A DNA stretch of 64,000 bases from assembly GCF_022662015.1 (NCBI RefSeq), contig NZ_JAKMCM010000004.1:186001-250000 (forward strand). Reading direction: 5' to 3'. The position numbers and the translations under genes are program-made. Under the pieces are notes generated by a model that was given only the letters and a program-made list of their open reading frames with translations, was not told the DNA's origin and did not search any database. Origin of the DNA: Aestuariivivens sediminicola (GTDB taxonomy: Bacteria > Bacteroidota > Bacteroidia > Flavobacteriales > Flavobacteriaceae). How positions within the stretch are numbered: the first letter of the stretch is position 1; each line of letters opens with the position of its first letter. Positions 27,430 to 40,600 of this stretch are shown here, one piece after another.

Positions 27430-29052
27430 ATGGATATCATTACGAAGTATAGGTTTAGATTACTAATAATATCATTTGCTGTACTCACAAGTTGTAAACA
27501 AAATCCTGCTGAGCAAAAGAGACCAAATATTCTGTTTGCAATCAGTGACGATCAGTCGTTTCCTCACACCAGCTTTGCCGGTTGTAACTTCGTAAACACG
27601 CCTGCTTTCGACAGGGTAGCGACAGAAGGTGTTTATTTTTCAAATTGTTATGCCGGATCTCCAGGTTGCGCACCCTCGAGGAGCAGCCTTGTCACAGGCC
27701 GTTATCATTGGCAAAACGAGCAGTCGGGTCAGCATGCATCTTCGTGGATGAAAAAATATGTCCCCTTTGTTGATTTGTTGGTTGCCAATGGATATGTTAC
27801 AGGCTTGACGGGAAAAGGTGTTGGTCCTTTTCGCTATGCACGTAGTGAAAAAGATACGCTGTGGCGAACGATGAATGCAGCCGGTCAAACGCACAGCAGC
27901 ATAAGCTATACGGATGCCACTGATGAGCGTTTTGCTAAAGGCATCAGAACTACCAATTATTTTGAGAATTTTAAGTATTTCATGGAGAATCTAAAAGGTG
28001 ATAAGCCATTTTTCTTTTGGTATGGTGCTTTTGAGCCTCACCGTTCTTACGAGAAGGGTTCATGGAAACGTATGGGTAAAAAGTTGGAGGATGTAACAGA
28101 AGTTCCGGGGTTCCTTCCTGACAATGATGAGATCCGCAGTGACTTGCTCGACTATGCTGTTGAAATCGAGTGGTTTGACCTTCATCTTCAACGTATGCTG
28201 AATTATCTCGATCGTATTGGAGAACTGGATAATACGATTGTCATAGTTACTTCTGATAACGGCATGCCATTTCCAAGAGCCAAAGCAAACTGTTATGAAT
28301 ACGGCGTACATGTTCCGCTCGCCGTGCGGTATCCAAAAGCATTTCCAGGGAAAAGAGTGGTTAACGATCCGGTAAGTTTTATAGATATTGCGCCTACAAT
28401 TTTAGAATTGACTGAAACCAGTTCAGAAGGGATGATGCCCATTTCAGGAAAAAGTATACTGAATATTTTAAAGAGTGAGAAACAAGGCAGGGTGGACAAG
28501 ACAAAGGAATTTGTCCTAGCAGGAAGAGAAAGGCACTCGAGCTCACGCTATTTAAACCAGGGATACCCTCAACGTGTCATTCGCAGCGGGGATTTCATTT
28601 ATATCTGGAATATAAAACCGGAACGATGGCCGGCTGGTGCACCCCAGCGATTCAATCCGGAAGATAGCACAAGTTTGTGGCCCATGTTTGGTCTTAATGA
28701 AGAAGGAAAATACGTGCGTTCAGGATCATTCACGGATATTGATGATTCCCCAACGAAAACGTATATTATTGAAAATTTCGAGGATGCTGAGATTTCCAGG
28801 TATTTCGAGTTAGCGCATGGTAAACGGACTGAAACAGAATTATACAATGTCAATGAAGATCCATATTGTCTGAAGAACCTGGCTGGAACTGCTGAATATG
28901 CATCGATCGAAAAAGACCTTAAGGGAAAAATGATGGCAGAACTTCAACGCACAAAGGATCCACGCGTTGTTGGTTCAGACAAAGAAGTGTTTGATAGTTA
29001 CATCCGGTATTCACCGATGCGAAAGTTTCCAAAACCGGAACACTCGGAATAA
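27430..29052 (+). CDS. Sulfatase (formylglycine type), lipoprotein
   Basis: A 540-residue sulfatase of the type I (S1) class. The N-terminus looks like a lipoprotein signal (LLIISFAVLTSCKQNP). RPNILFAISDDQ gives the paired metal-binding Asp residues, and GCAPSRSSLVTGR is the C-x-P-S-R motif in which Cys80 is converted to formylglycine. The second metal segment is TIVIVTSDNGMPF. Overall it resembles the heparan N-sulfatase-like subgroups; the substrate cannot be assigned. It is 195 bp upstream of the PHP-domain gene on the same strand and far from the SusCD locus. An anaerobic or oxygen-dependent maturase is needed but is not in the window. Confidence 0.92.
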   Translation: MDIITKYRFRLLIISFAVLTSCKQNPAEQKRPNILFAISDDQSFPHTSFAGCNFVNTPAFDRVATEGVYFSNCYAGSPGCAPSRSSLVTGRYHWQNEQSGQHASSWMKKYVPFVDLLVANGYVTGLTGKGVGPFRYARSEKDTLWRTMNAAGQTHSSISYTDATDERFAKGIRTTNYFENFKYFMENLKGDKPFFFWYGAFEPHRSYEKGSWKRMGKKLEDVTEVPGFLPDNDEIRSDLLDYAVEIEWFDLHLQRMLNYLDRIGELDNTIVIVTSDNGMPFPRAKANCYEYGVHVPLAVRYPKAFPGKRVVNDPVSFIDIAPTILELTETSSEGMMPISGKSILNILKSEKQGRVDKTKEFVLAGRERHSSSRYLNQGYPQRVIRSGDFIYIWNIKPERWPAGAPQRFNPEDSTSLWPMFGLNEEGKYVRSGSFTDIDDSPTKTYIIENFEDAEISRYFELAHGKRTETELYNVNEDPYCLKNLAGTAEYASIEKDLKGKMMAELQRTKDPRVVGSDKEVFDSYIRYSPMRKFPKPEHSE

Positions 29053-29247
29053 GTAAAACATCACCAATAAAAAAATTTGTATTAGTACTTGTTATTTTTT
29101 AGAAATGCCAAGGTTGGCAGTTCTAATTATCCCGGTCAGGTTTGACGGTTAGACCATTTTGAAAAGGTGCAGTTTTTAACTACTTTGTAACCTGGACACG
29201 AATCCATTTAAAAGCCGCTATTACGGATACACAAAATATTAAGGACA

Positions 29248-30441
29248 ATGAAATTTCACACACTTACCCTATTGACATTACTGCTTTTTTTTTCCTGTAA
29301 GCAGGAACAATCCATTGCAAAACAATGGTATAAAGGAAATTTACACACGCATTCCTATTGGAGTGACGGGGATGAATTCCCTGAACCCATCATGCAGTGG
29401 TATAAATCCCATGATTACCAGTTCGTAGCACTTACTGACCACAACACCCTCGCGGAAGGTGAGTTTTGGAAAGTGATCAGGAGCGATTCCATATACCAAA
29501 ACGGCTTTGAGAATTATCTTAACACTTATGGTGATCAGTGGGTTAACTACACTACCGATTCTCTTGACAATATCAGTGTTAAGCTAAAAACCTTTGAAGA
29601 GTACCGTCCCTTATTTGAGGAAAATGGGCGGTTTTTGATTTTACAATCCGAGGAGATTTCCGACGGGTTTAACAACAAGCCCATTCACCTGAATGCTACA
29701 AATATCCAAAAGAAAATAGACCCGCAAGGCGGGGAAAGTGTCTCTGAGGTCCTTCAAAATAATATTGATGCGGTTCAAAAGCAAAGCGATCAGTTCAACA
29801 TCCCCATGATGACCGTTATTAACCACCCCAATTTTGGATTCGCCCTGGATCTCGATGATTTAATTCCATTGAGAAACGGTATTTTTTTCGAGCTCTTTAA
29901 CGGGCATCCCGCAGTACATAACGCCGGTGATTCATTACATCTGTCCACAGAGCGTTTATGGGATCTTGTTAATATTGCCCATATCAAAGCTAACAAACCG
30001 TTATTGTATGGACTGGCTACAGATGATTCCCATAACTATCATATGCAGGGCAAAAAATGGTCGAATGCTGGTAGGGGATGGATTGAAGTCAGAGCCACCG
30101 CCTTAAATCCGGAAGCGCTGATTGAGGCCATGAAAGCTGGTGATTTTTACGCTACTACCGGAATAGAATTAAAAACTTTAAATTTTGCAGACAATACCCT
30201 GAGCATTGAAGTCGATGAGGAAGAAGGGCACACCTATCAAATTTCATTCATAGGATGCAAACAAGGTAAAACGGAACCAGAGGTATTAATGACCATGAGT
30301 GGTGCCAGTGCGCAAATGAAAGTAACCGATGAACTGCTGTATGTGAGATGTAAGATTGTTTCCTCTAAATTACACGACAACCCTATCGAAGATATCATTT
30401 ATGAAATGGCCTGGACGCAACCCGTGTTATTTGGTCATTAG
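29248..30441 (+). CDS. PHP-domain phosphoesterase-like lipoprotein
   Basis: A 397-residue protein with a lipoprotein signal (TLLTLLLFFSC). The PHP metal-binding motifs are visible in order: HTHSYWSDG, ALTDHNTLAEG, LQSEEIS, VINHPNFGF, and LATDDSHNY near residue 265. These are the His/Asp ligands of the three-metal PHP site found in histidinol phosphatase-like enzymes. The last 100 residues (ELKTLNFADNTLSIEVDEEEGHTYQISFIG) look like a beta-sandwich. It is probably a periplasmic or outer-membrane phosphoesterase of unknown substrate. It may be cotranscribed with the sulfatase upstream. Confidence 0.85.
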   Translation: MKFHTLTLLTLLLFFSCKQEQSIAKQWYKGNLHTHSYWSDGDEFPEPIMQWYKSHDYQFVALTDHNTLAEGEFWKVIRSDSIYQNGFENYLNTYGDQWVNYTTDSLDNISVKLKTFEEYRPLFEENGRFLILQSEEISDGFNNKPIHLNATNIQKKIDPQGGESVSEVLQNNIDAVQKQSDQFNIPMMTVINHPNFGFALDLDDLIPLRNGIFFELFNGHPAVHNAGDSLHLSTERLWDLVNIAHIKANKPLLYGLATDDSHNYHMQGKKWSNAGRGWIEVRATALNPEALIEAMKAGDFYATTGIELKTLNFADNTLSIEVDEEEGHTYQISFIGCKQGKTEPEVLMTMSGASAQMKVTDELLYVRCKIVSSKLHDNPIEDIIYEMAWTQPVLFGH

Positions 30442-30596
30442 AAGCAGCAGGCAATTTGAAGCGTGAGAGGTGGATAATATAGGTGCTGATGAAATGATGA
30501 TAGCACAACGCTGTTATAAATACACTTGATGCAATTTATAGCAGGGTATGCATTAATCCCTGATAAAAACGAATTGCAATAGGTATTAATGACGTC

Positions 30597-31586
30597 CTAA
30601 TAGCGGACTCTGGTCTTGGTACACGGACAGTTACTGATACCTCTGAGGAAGTTCAGTCCTATGGTAATGACATGTGTTCCGGAGTTATAGGCAGCTAACC
30701 CATTGGCTGTAATTTGATAGGCATAGGCAAAATAGAACTTGTTTTGATTTAAGCCCATCATAGGTCCAATATTGAGCGGTTTAAAGAATTGATCGTTCAG
30801 GAAACGGTAGGAAATCCCTCCAAAGAAATAGTTGTCGTTTCTACCAAATTTTTTCACTTTAAAGTTAAGGTCAGTACTGGAACGTTTGTCACTCGTAAAC
30901 ATCTGATAGAATATTGAAGGTTCGAATTGCAGTCCGTTTCGTACCGGCTTTCCAAAGACATACCCCGTATAGATTTGATAATTCAATAACAGATTAGGCT
31001 CATCCTGACGTATAACCGCATCAATATTCTTATCGAGGATATTATTCACATTAAGACTGAAAAAGAAATCCTTATACCGGTATAGGGCGCCGACATCAAA
31101 GTTGATATTCGAAGTTCTTCTGTCGTCCTCAACGCCTACTATGGGGGCTGGTGATCCATCATTATTATAATTCTGAAAGTTATTGATGTCAATTCTAAAA
31201 TTGTTAACATTCAGGGACAATCCTAATGAAAGGTACTGTTCTGAAGTAACATCCAATATCAGGTGATGCGCAAAAGAAAATTTGGCCCCAGTCTGTATGG
31301 TATTCCCATTGCGGTCGTTGTAAAACGAAAATCCAAGACCTGACCTGTCTGCTATGCGTATATCGGCATAGACCGATTGGTTGTCGGGTGCGTCTTTAAT
31401 CCCAACCCATTGCGTCAGACCATTGGCCCTGATCTTGAGGTAGTCGCCAATTCCGGCATAGGTCGGTGAAACCACAAAGTCATTATCGGCTAAATATTGC
31501 GTATAAACAGGCAAATTCAACTCCTGCGCATAACTGTGCGTTATAAGAGCAAATAGGCAATATTTTAGTAGGTCTTTTAGTTTCAT
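30597..31586 (-). CDS. sprF: PorP/SprF-family outer-membrane protein, partner of the gliding adhesin
   Basis: About 329 residues from the ATG at 31586, which opens a signal peptide (KLKDLLKYCLFALITHSYAQ); an in-frame ATG at 31610 adds eight residues. The mature start LNLPVYTQYLADNDFVVSPTYAGIGD is the typical PorP/SprF opening, followed by a predicted beta-barrel (alternating strands to the end, KTRVRY). In Flavobacterium johnsoniae SprF is needed to secrete SprB to the cell surface and is encoded directly after it. Here the gene begins 26 bp after the giant adhesin gene. The assignment is by family and position. No terminator is obvious in the 155 bp before the converging PHP gene. Confidence 0.88.
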   Translation of the reverse strand: MKLKDLLKYCLFALITHSYAQELNLPVYTQYLADNDFVVSPTYAGIGDYLKIRANGLTQWVGIKDAPDNQSVYADIRIADRSGLGFSFYNDRNGNTIQTGAKFSFAHHLILDVTSEQYLSLGLSLNVNNFRIDINNFQNYNNDGSPAPIVGVEDDRRTSNINFDVGALYRYKDFFFSLNVNNILDKNIDAVIRQDEPNLLLNYQIYTGYVFGKPVRNGLQFEPSIFYQMFTSDKRSSTDLNFKVKKFGRNDNYFFGGISYRFLNDQFFKPLNIGPMMGLNQNKFYFAYAYQITANGLAAYNSGTHVITIGLNFLRGISNCPCTKTRVRY

Positions 31587-31612
31587 AATAAACTGTTTGA
31601 GGGTTAACATGG

Positions 31613-34600
31613 TTATCGATACAGTGTAAAATGTCCTACAAAGTCTCGATCATCGCTATCGTCGTTTAATTTTACCACATACCAATAATCTCCTGTTGGC
31701 AATTCACGGCCATTATACTTACCATCCCATTTGTCGCTAACACGGAGTCGAGCCACTACCCGACCATAGCGATCGTAAATATCTACTGTTAAGTTTTTAT
31801 AACTATCCTTACCACATCCGGGGCCCCAATCCTCCTGGCCAGGAACGAAATAGTTAGGAATACAGATATCGACAAATTCAAAATACCCGGAAGCAGTTGC
31901 TGTACATCCATTACTATCGGTGACGACCACCGTATAATTACCGGTTTCATAGATCTGGAAGGTATTCGTACTGCCTGTGGATTCACCGTTGAACTCAAAT
32001 TCATATTCACCGGTTCCACCGGTAGCAATGGCTTCAATTTCGTTAATATTGCTGCTCTCCACCAACACCACTTCCAGAGGTTCATAGCTTGGAATATCGA
32101 ACGGCTCAGTGGACTGTATGCAACCATTGGTATGTCTGACATCAATATAGTGTCCCATTCCCGGAGGTACATCGGTAAATACATTGCTCGCCTGGTATGG
32201 TCCGCCATTTAAGGAATAATCGACATCTGCGGGATTGGTTAAACTGTCATCTATAGTAACGGTAATCGTATTTGTAGATAAATTGTTTACACATCCGAAT
32301 TCAATGGTCAGTTCAGGATCGATACGCACGGATTCAGGGAATGTGATGTTCCATTCCGATTCGCATCCCTGAGCATCCCTTACATACACAATATGATCAC
32401 CACCTACTAATCCGGTGAAATCAAACTGTGTTTGTGTAGCGCCACCAACAGTATAAGTACCGTTAATATCATCTAATGCCACACTGTAGGGCAGTGTTCC
32501 TCCTGAAATGTCTATACTGAATTCGCCATTCATGTCCCCTTCACATACCTCAGGTAAAATAGAATTTGGAACGATACTTAATATCACAGGAGCGGCTTCG
32601 ATTATTTCAATATCTTCAAGTAAGACATAGCAGCCCAATTCATCCTGAACGATGATATCGTAAACACCAGGACTCAATTCATCGAAAATAGCTTCATCAA
32701 AGAACTGATCTAATCTTGGAGTTATGGCATATTTTATGATTCCGGTTCCACCAGAGGCAATAACTTCTATAATACCGTCATTTTCCCCATTACAGGTGAC
32801 ATCTGAAACGGTGTATTGAGCGACCAGGGGTTCAGAAGGTTCTGTTATGATAACCGCAGCCGAAGTGACCTCACAATCCACACTTTCCACATGCACCTGA
32901 TAGGTTCCAATTGGTAAGTCGGTAAATACCCCTGGACTGTTCTGTATGGCTCCGATAATATCGTTTCCTGCATCGTCCTGCAGGGTATAGACATAATTTC
33001 CCAGTCCGCCCTGTGCTTCGGCAACAATAACACCTGTGGCATCTCCTGCACAATTGACGGTTGCGTTGGTAGTGTCTAAAATCACAGTTAAAGGCTCGAG
33101 AGGTTCAATCGTTATTTCATTTGAAATAGCGGCGACACAACCGTTGGCATCACGCACATAAAACGCATGACTGCCTACCGATACAGTAAAGGTCGTTGAT
33201 GTTGTAAATGAACCTAATACAGTTGTAAAGGTTGGCGTGTCACTATATTCATAGGTGCCTGTGCCTCCTGTAGCACTTAGTGTAAGCATGGCATCATTAA
33301 CACAGGTTTGAGTACTTGCCGTAACTAGTGAAGCGGTTACCTGCGTGGGCTCATCAATAACGACATCCGGTGTTGTAAATGAACAGTTGTACCCGTCGGT
33401 AATCGTAACATTGTATGTTCCGGCACCCAAATTGGTAAATACTGGTGTTGTTTGTGGTCCTGAAGAACTTACTGTCGGAGCAGTCCTATTTAAGGTATAG
33501 CTATAATTACTGCCCTGTCCGCCGGTCACATTACTAACCGTAATGGTAGCATTGGCATCACCGAAACAGTTTAATAGTGTGGGTGTAGCAGCAATCGTGG
33601 CATCTATAGGTGTCGGCAGATTCAGGGTTATATTCTCTGAAACAACACAGCCACCAGCATCCATCACATTAACGGTATAGGATCCTGCAGAAAGATTGGA
33701 GAATGTACCATTGGATGAATACGGTACTGTGGCAGCACCTGTTAATTCGTACTGGTAATTACCCCAGCCGCCACTGGCAACAGCATTAATGCTGCCCTGA
33801 TTATCATCGCAGGTCACGTTTGAAGTCTCCGAGACCGAAAGTGCTAACGGCGCTGACGGTGAATCGATAGTTACCGTATTCGATGTTGCAGCACAAAATG
33901 GACTTGATGTTTCAGTAACTTCTACATAATAATTGCCGCCGGATATACCTGTAATTATCTGTGGATTGGTTGATGTATCCGCTGCAACGATTCCGCTTAC
34001 AGAGGCACCGGTACTATCGAAAACTTCATAGCTATAGGTACCTGTATATCCGCTAACCGTTAGTTCTAAAGTGCCATCGCTATCTCCGAAACAAGTTACC
34101 GCTGTGGTAGCCAGAGCTGTAACCTCTATAGTGTCGTAAGGCGCAATGGTTAATGGTGACGTATCGATGCTACATCCTGTGTCTATATCGGTAACCCTGA
34201 AGTAATAGGTTCCAGGATCCGTAATTGCGAATGTATTGGAGACCTGTGGTGTTCCACCTGGCAACAATTCATAACTAAAATTACCTGATCCCCCGGTAAC
34301 TGAAATAGTGACCGTACCCGTATTATTACAATCAATAGGCGTGGCTATAGCAGCGGTAGCTATAGTTAATTCCGGTAGCGGATTAATGCTCACAGAATTC
34401 GATGCCATACAGCCATTAGCATCTGTAACATAAATAGAAATACTCTGTACACTGCCATTATCTATTATTTCGAATGTGTTCGTTGTAAAATAATTCGTGC
34501 CATCAATACTGTAAGTATAAGGTGCCGTTCCACCTGTTTCAGTGATTGTGAGTATCGAGGTGTTGACCGAATTATCCGCTGCACATGAAAAATCCGTAGC

Positions 34601-37600
34601 CGAACCTGAAACATCCAAAAGAAGTGGTTCACCAATGGTTATCGGTTCTGTGGTACTACAATTTCTTCCGGAAGTTACCGTAATATCATAATTTCCAGCG
34701 GGCAATCCTGTAAACAGGTTTGAACTCTGTGGGCCTGCCAAAACGGGTCCGGAAGTGATTTCATAGGTGTATGGCGGATTATCATTACTTGCTGGTAAAT
34801 TTACAGTTATGCTGCCATCTGTACCCCCGTTACAGCTCACATCGGATGCTGTCAAAGTAAATGCCACCGGAGTGGCCGGGTCTAAGAGTATAGTGGTATC
34901 ACTGGTACACAATGTCGTTGTATCTGCTATGGTAATGGTATAGGTACCGTTTGGTAATCCATTAAATACATTGGATGCCTGCGGCCCAATTAATACGGGT
35001 CCGGAGGTGATCTCATAGGTGTAATTTCCTGATCCACCATAACCTGTTGCCGTTATTATACCGTCGTTATTAGAACATGAGGGTAAACCTGTAACCTGGG
35101 CATTTACCTGTAATGGAGGATAAATGGTAATGGTATCCGTGGCTGTACAACCGTTGCCATCTCTAATGGTTACTGTATAGGTTCCTGTTGATGTTACCGT
35201 AAATGTCGGGCTCGATTGGAAACTAACACCATCAATGCTATAGGTTACCGGTGTGATTTCACCACCACCCGGTGTCGCCGTAAAGGTGTATGCGCTACCA
35301 TCAGATGAACATTGGTCGTCTGCTATAGATGGTAAGGTCACTGTTGGTACAGGATCTGATGCAATGGTGATATCTAAAGGTACCAGAATAGTACAGCCAT
35401 TGGAATCACGAACGTACACGTCCCAATCCAGGCTCGTAGCCGGATCCAAGAACGCCAGGTTACTGGTGGTCCAATCCCCTGTTGTCGGTAATATAGCATC
35501 CACTACGAATGCATATTCATATGGTGGTGTACCACCACTGGCATTTACGGCCACCTGTGCGTCCTGATTACAATTGGCATTGGTATTCTCTACCTCGGCC
35601 AATAACAATTCTGTTGGTTCTGTAATCTGGAAATACACTATCGCGGTACATTGTGTTGAACTCAAATCGGTTTCTGTAACCAACAAATAGTAATCTCCCG
35701 GGGCCAATCCGGAAACAGAATCACTGTAATCACTACCTGTCAGACCAGCGGCATTACCTGTTATTCCGGTAGTGGTATTACTGAGGTTTTCAAATACCTC
35801 CCAGGATAAGTCAGAGCCGTCATAACCGGAAACCGTAAAATCAAAACTACCGTTACTTAGTGCCGGTAATTCATAACACGATACATTGGTAGGTGTTCCC
35901 GTTACGCCAATTGTCGAAGGACTTGGAACAGCCGGAACCTGTTCTATATAGGTACAATTCGTACTGGTATCCAATACTTCAAACACATAGCTCACATCAA
36001 ACAATAATCCCGTAAACTGGTGGTTTCTCTCATTCGGTGAAACGTCAGAGGTCGGTAAACCATTTGGTGCCACACCATCTGCTGGTGTAAAGGTTGTCGT
36101 TCCGTCATAGATGCGTACTCTGAACGGTCCGGTTCCATTAACAATACTGATGTTGTATTCAACACCTGCTATACAGGTACCTCCGCCATTGGCAAGGATA
36201 TCCAGGTTGTCTACATCCGAAGCCACCAAATAGGGGCCGAAATTGTATTCACATCCATTGGCATCCACAATTCTCAAATAGTAATTACCAAAAATGAGGT
36301 CATTAAAGGTTACGTTATCATTGGGCGTCGGTCCAAACGGATTAGTTGATGATGTTGCTGCTACTGCTCCTGAACTGTCTAAAAGCGTATAGGTGTAGTC
36401 AGGTGTACCACCGGTCACATTTAGAATCTGAATACTACCGAGGACATTACCTCCCACACCACAGGTAATAGGGGTAATGATTTCTGAACCTAATACAACA
36501 GGGTTCGGTTCGTTAACCGTTACAGAACCATTGAAAACACAACTGTTACTATCCCTAACCATATAATTATAGGTTCCGGATACCAGGCCATTGTATACTG
36601 TCTGGGCGGTATATGCCGAACCATTGAAGCTTATCTCATAGGGTGGCGTCCCGGCGGTTTCATCAACATCAATGGTTACTATACCGCTGGCATCGCCATT
36701 ACAGAATACATCCGTGGCTGTTGCTGTTGCCGAAGGGTTGGTAATGGGTTGTATGGTAATCACATTCGTTAAGGCTGTACAACCTTGAGCATCCGTAATT
36801 CTGTACTGATAATCACCGGTCTCCGCACTGTTATAAGTATAGGGCGGATTACCGGTGGCCGTAAAGGCACCGCCATTGTGTGAGACCTCATAACTGTAAG
36901 GTGCTGTACCCCCTGAGACCGTTACATTAACTTCGGCATCAGGATTGACGCTACAATCCAGTCCTTTTGTCAGGCTGGCCGATGCGGTTAACTGATCGGA
37001 AATGGTTTCCGTTGGTAAGGTATAGGTGCATCCATAGGCATCCCTTACTATAATATCGTAGGTTCCCGGAATTAAATTTGAGAACACGTTATTGGATTGG
37101 AAAGCACTGCCGTTAATACTGTATTCATAGGGCGGATTTCCTCCTGAAGCACTCACTTCCAAAGACGCTCCGTTCGATGCATCATAACAATAATCAGCAT
37201 TACTTATGGTAGCTGTCGGATTGCCTGGAGTATTGAGATCAAATGTTGTACTGGCAACACAACCGTTGGCATCAGTAACATTGACTGTATAGGTTCCGAT
37301 CTGTGATAATCCTCCGAAAGCAGCGCTACCCTGTGGGCCTAATACGGAACTGTCGGGTTGCACCAATTCAAAACTGTAACCACCCCATCCACCTGTTGCT
37401 GTTATAGTGACATTACCATCGGCATCACAGGTAATTGGCGATTCTGTAGCAGTAACTGTCAATGCAGAAGGTGGACCATCTATGGTCACCGTATCTGTGG
37501 CGGTACAATTCGTTGCTGAATCCGTTATAAGTATGGTATAACTACCGGCGGCTAATCCTGACAAATTAATGGTTGAGGTACCTGCAACAGATGCACCGCC

Positions 37601-40600
37601 ATTAATGGTATAGGTAAAACTGGTCGTTCCTGAAACCGTAAACTCAGCAGTTCCATCGGAAGCGCCAAAGCAGGTCACATTATTTAAAGCCAATCCAACC
37701 ACCGTTAGTGTCGGCAGGGGATCAATGGTATACGATTCGCTGTAGGTACAGTCGTTAGCATCATTTACCTGGAAGGTATAGGTCCCCGGGGCCAATCCTG
37801 TAAATACATTGGAGGATTGATAAGCGGTTACAGCACTGGATGGTGCAATAATCTGATATTCCAAAGGACTCGTGCCACCTGTTACAGTTATCGATACGTC
37901 GGAGGTATTCGTAGGGCAAGTCAGTGCTGTACTGCTAAAGTCCATATCTGTTGGTGGATCCAGAGGATCTATGGTAATAGGTGCCAGGGCAGCACTACAT
38001 CCACTGGCGTCTCTGATAGTCACGGTATACGTGCCATTGGTTAATCCGGTGAAGGTGGTTCCGGATTGAAAATTTATGCCATCGATACTGTATTCATAAG
38101 GTGCTGTCCCTCCTGTCACCCCTGATACGGTTATTTCACCGTTGCTCGTACAGGTATAAGGAGCTGTTAAGGCAGCCGATCCTGTAATGGGAGCCTGAGC
38201 TGTTATTGTTATGGCTTGTGGGAATGTTGCACAAATATCGGCATCATAGGTATATTGAACCAGCACATCATAAGTTCCTTCAGCCAGTCCGGTAAACACA
38301 TTCGAACTCACAAAACTGGCACCGTTGTCTATGCTATACATTAAACTATTCCCATTGGCATTGGTGACATTAATCGTTATAGATCCACTGTTCGGATCAT
38401 CAGCACATAGAATATCAGCCTGGGAGATTGTGAATTCCGGGGGTAAAATACCTTCAACATCAATCGAAGTCGTGGCCTCACAGCCATTAAAATCGATGAC
38501 TGTAATCGTATAGGTTCCAGCCGCTGTGACAACGTATTCCGGATAATCCTGAGATACCGTCGTACTGTTGATGAAGTAGTTATAAGGTGGTGTCCCTCCA
38601 TCAGGGTAAATGGTGATTTCCCCGTCCGTACAGGTCAATGGTTGGGTTAATGCCGCAGTTACCGTAATAAACGGTGGATCCAGTATATCGATATCGCCGG
38701 TAAACACACAACCATCGTCTGTTGTGACATTATAAGTGTAGGTCCCCGGATTGAGATTGTCAAATGTGTAATTGCTATCCGCTATGGGTCCGACGCTGCT
38801 GATTAATGTGCCTCCTTCAGTTAATGTATAATAATACTGTGGTAAGGCATCGTTCACCTGTAGCTGTATGCTGCCTTTATCGCCATTACAATCAGGCTGG
38901 GTGACCACCGTGGTTAAGTTGGCATCCCTCTGACGCACATAGATGCTCGGCGTCTGAAATGTACAGGGAAAAGAATCAGCCACAGTTTGTTGTATATAAA
39001 CTGTATAGTATCCTGGCGTATTCACAGTGAATACGTTTGAAGCCTGGTAAGGGCCGTTAGGGTCTAAACTATATTCATAACCGGAAGGCACACCACCTAC
39101 CGTTACCTGACCCGGCGTGGTACATATGATATCTTCAGCCGTAATCGTAGGATTTAAGAGGTTTTGATAGACATTGAAATAGAAAATGCTAAAACAACCA
39201 CCAGGATAATTGATAACCAATCTGAATTCTCCCGAGGTGTTCGCAACATAATCAGGCCCCGTGCCCACTTGATTCCATGTACAGGCATCATTTTCATTGG
39301 CACAGTCATCAACTGTCATTGCCGGGCAACTGGATTCATCAAGTTGCTCCCAAACTATAGAAACGGCATCACTGATACCAGTGGCTATAGCTCTTGTTTC
39401 ATTGGCACCACATAGGAATATATAGGGTAAGACCTTACCGTCGTTCGGACACACCGGTAATAGGTCGGCGTAAGGAATAACGGGATTGGTTTGGGTATTG
39501 CCATAAAGGGCAACCGTAATTTCCTCCTGAATGGAAATACAGGTTGAATTGGTCGTGTTGGTTACATAATAGGTACCCACTTCTGTGGCCGTATAGGTTT
39601 GTCCTGTACCTATTACGGGTGTCCCGGTCGGACTGGTGGACCAGGAATACGTGTCATAACCACTGGCTGCGGTTAAAACGACACTGGATCCACAGAGTAT
39701 TTCAGTTTTTTGATATTCACAATCGGAGATGTCGACTATAAAGTTGGTCGATCCCGGAACGCCGAGACACTCCACGGTAGCAAAACTACCCTCCTCTTCA
39801 ATTAGCGTTGGATTGATGACCCCTCTGTACGTTGCAAAAGCCTGGTTAGCGACTTCATTGGAACAGGCCTGACTGAGATCGTAACAATTGGGAACAACCT
39901 GGACCGCAAGACGAATGACAAAAGCCGGATCGTCCACTTCAACGGATTCGTCCGGGATGCTAAAAATCAGGGTACGCGTTACCGGATCCCATGATAATAA
40001 GGTTGCACCACCGGCATTTGATAAATCAATGTCGGTATTCGGATCGAAAATAATATTGTCAGGTAAGACATCCTTAATTGTGAATTCGGTCACATTATCA
40101 TTTCCGACACTCTGATAGGTAATTTCATAGAATAACCTGTCGCCCAAATAGACGTCAGCACCATCGATATCATTGCCGAACTCATCATGTACGGTCTTTG
40201 TTAAATCAATATCCGGAGCAATGATATCCACTGCAAAGGCCCCTAAAAATGCAAATATGGGATCCGCCTGACCTCTGGCCACCTGTAATCTGAAATCGGC
40301 CGATGTATCGCCATTCTTTATGAATTCGGGTTCCGAATTAATGATCTCCAAAAATCCGGTATCGTATCCCAGGGTATTCGCGCTGTTGGGCACTCTGGGA
40401 TGTGACACGCCATTTTCGTTTTCAATGACCGATCCAAAGAATTTGTTTGCTGATCTGAAGGGTGTAGTCACCTCTTTTCCATTTATTTCCAGTTTTGTGG
40501 CGCGTTTGGTGCGATCACCGTCCAAAGCGGCATAGGCAAATTGCAAATCGATATTACCTGCAGGCGGGGTTGCAAATCCGGTTACCGGTACGGTTTCCTG

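Noticed and set aside
35253-35567. A plus-strand frame of 104 codons inside sprB.
   Set aside because: Antisense shadow within the repeat array.
31960-39130. Regularly spaced similar segments that could suggest a CRISPR or satellite array.
   Set aside because: The segments are diverged coding repeats of about 75-90 residues in one long frame, not short identical repeats with unique spacers.
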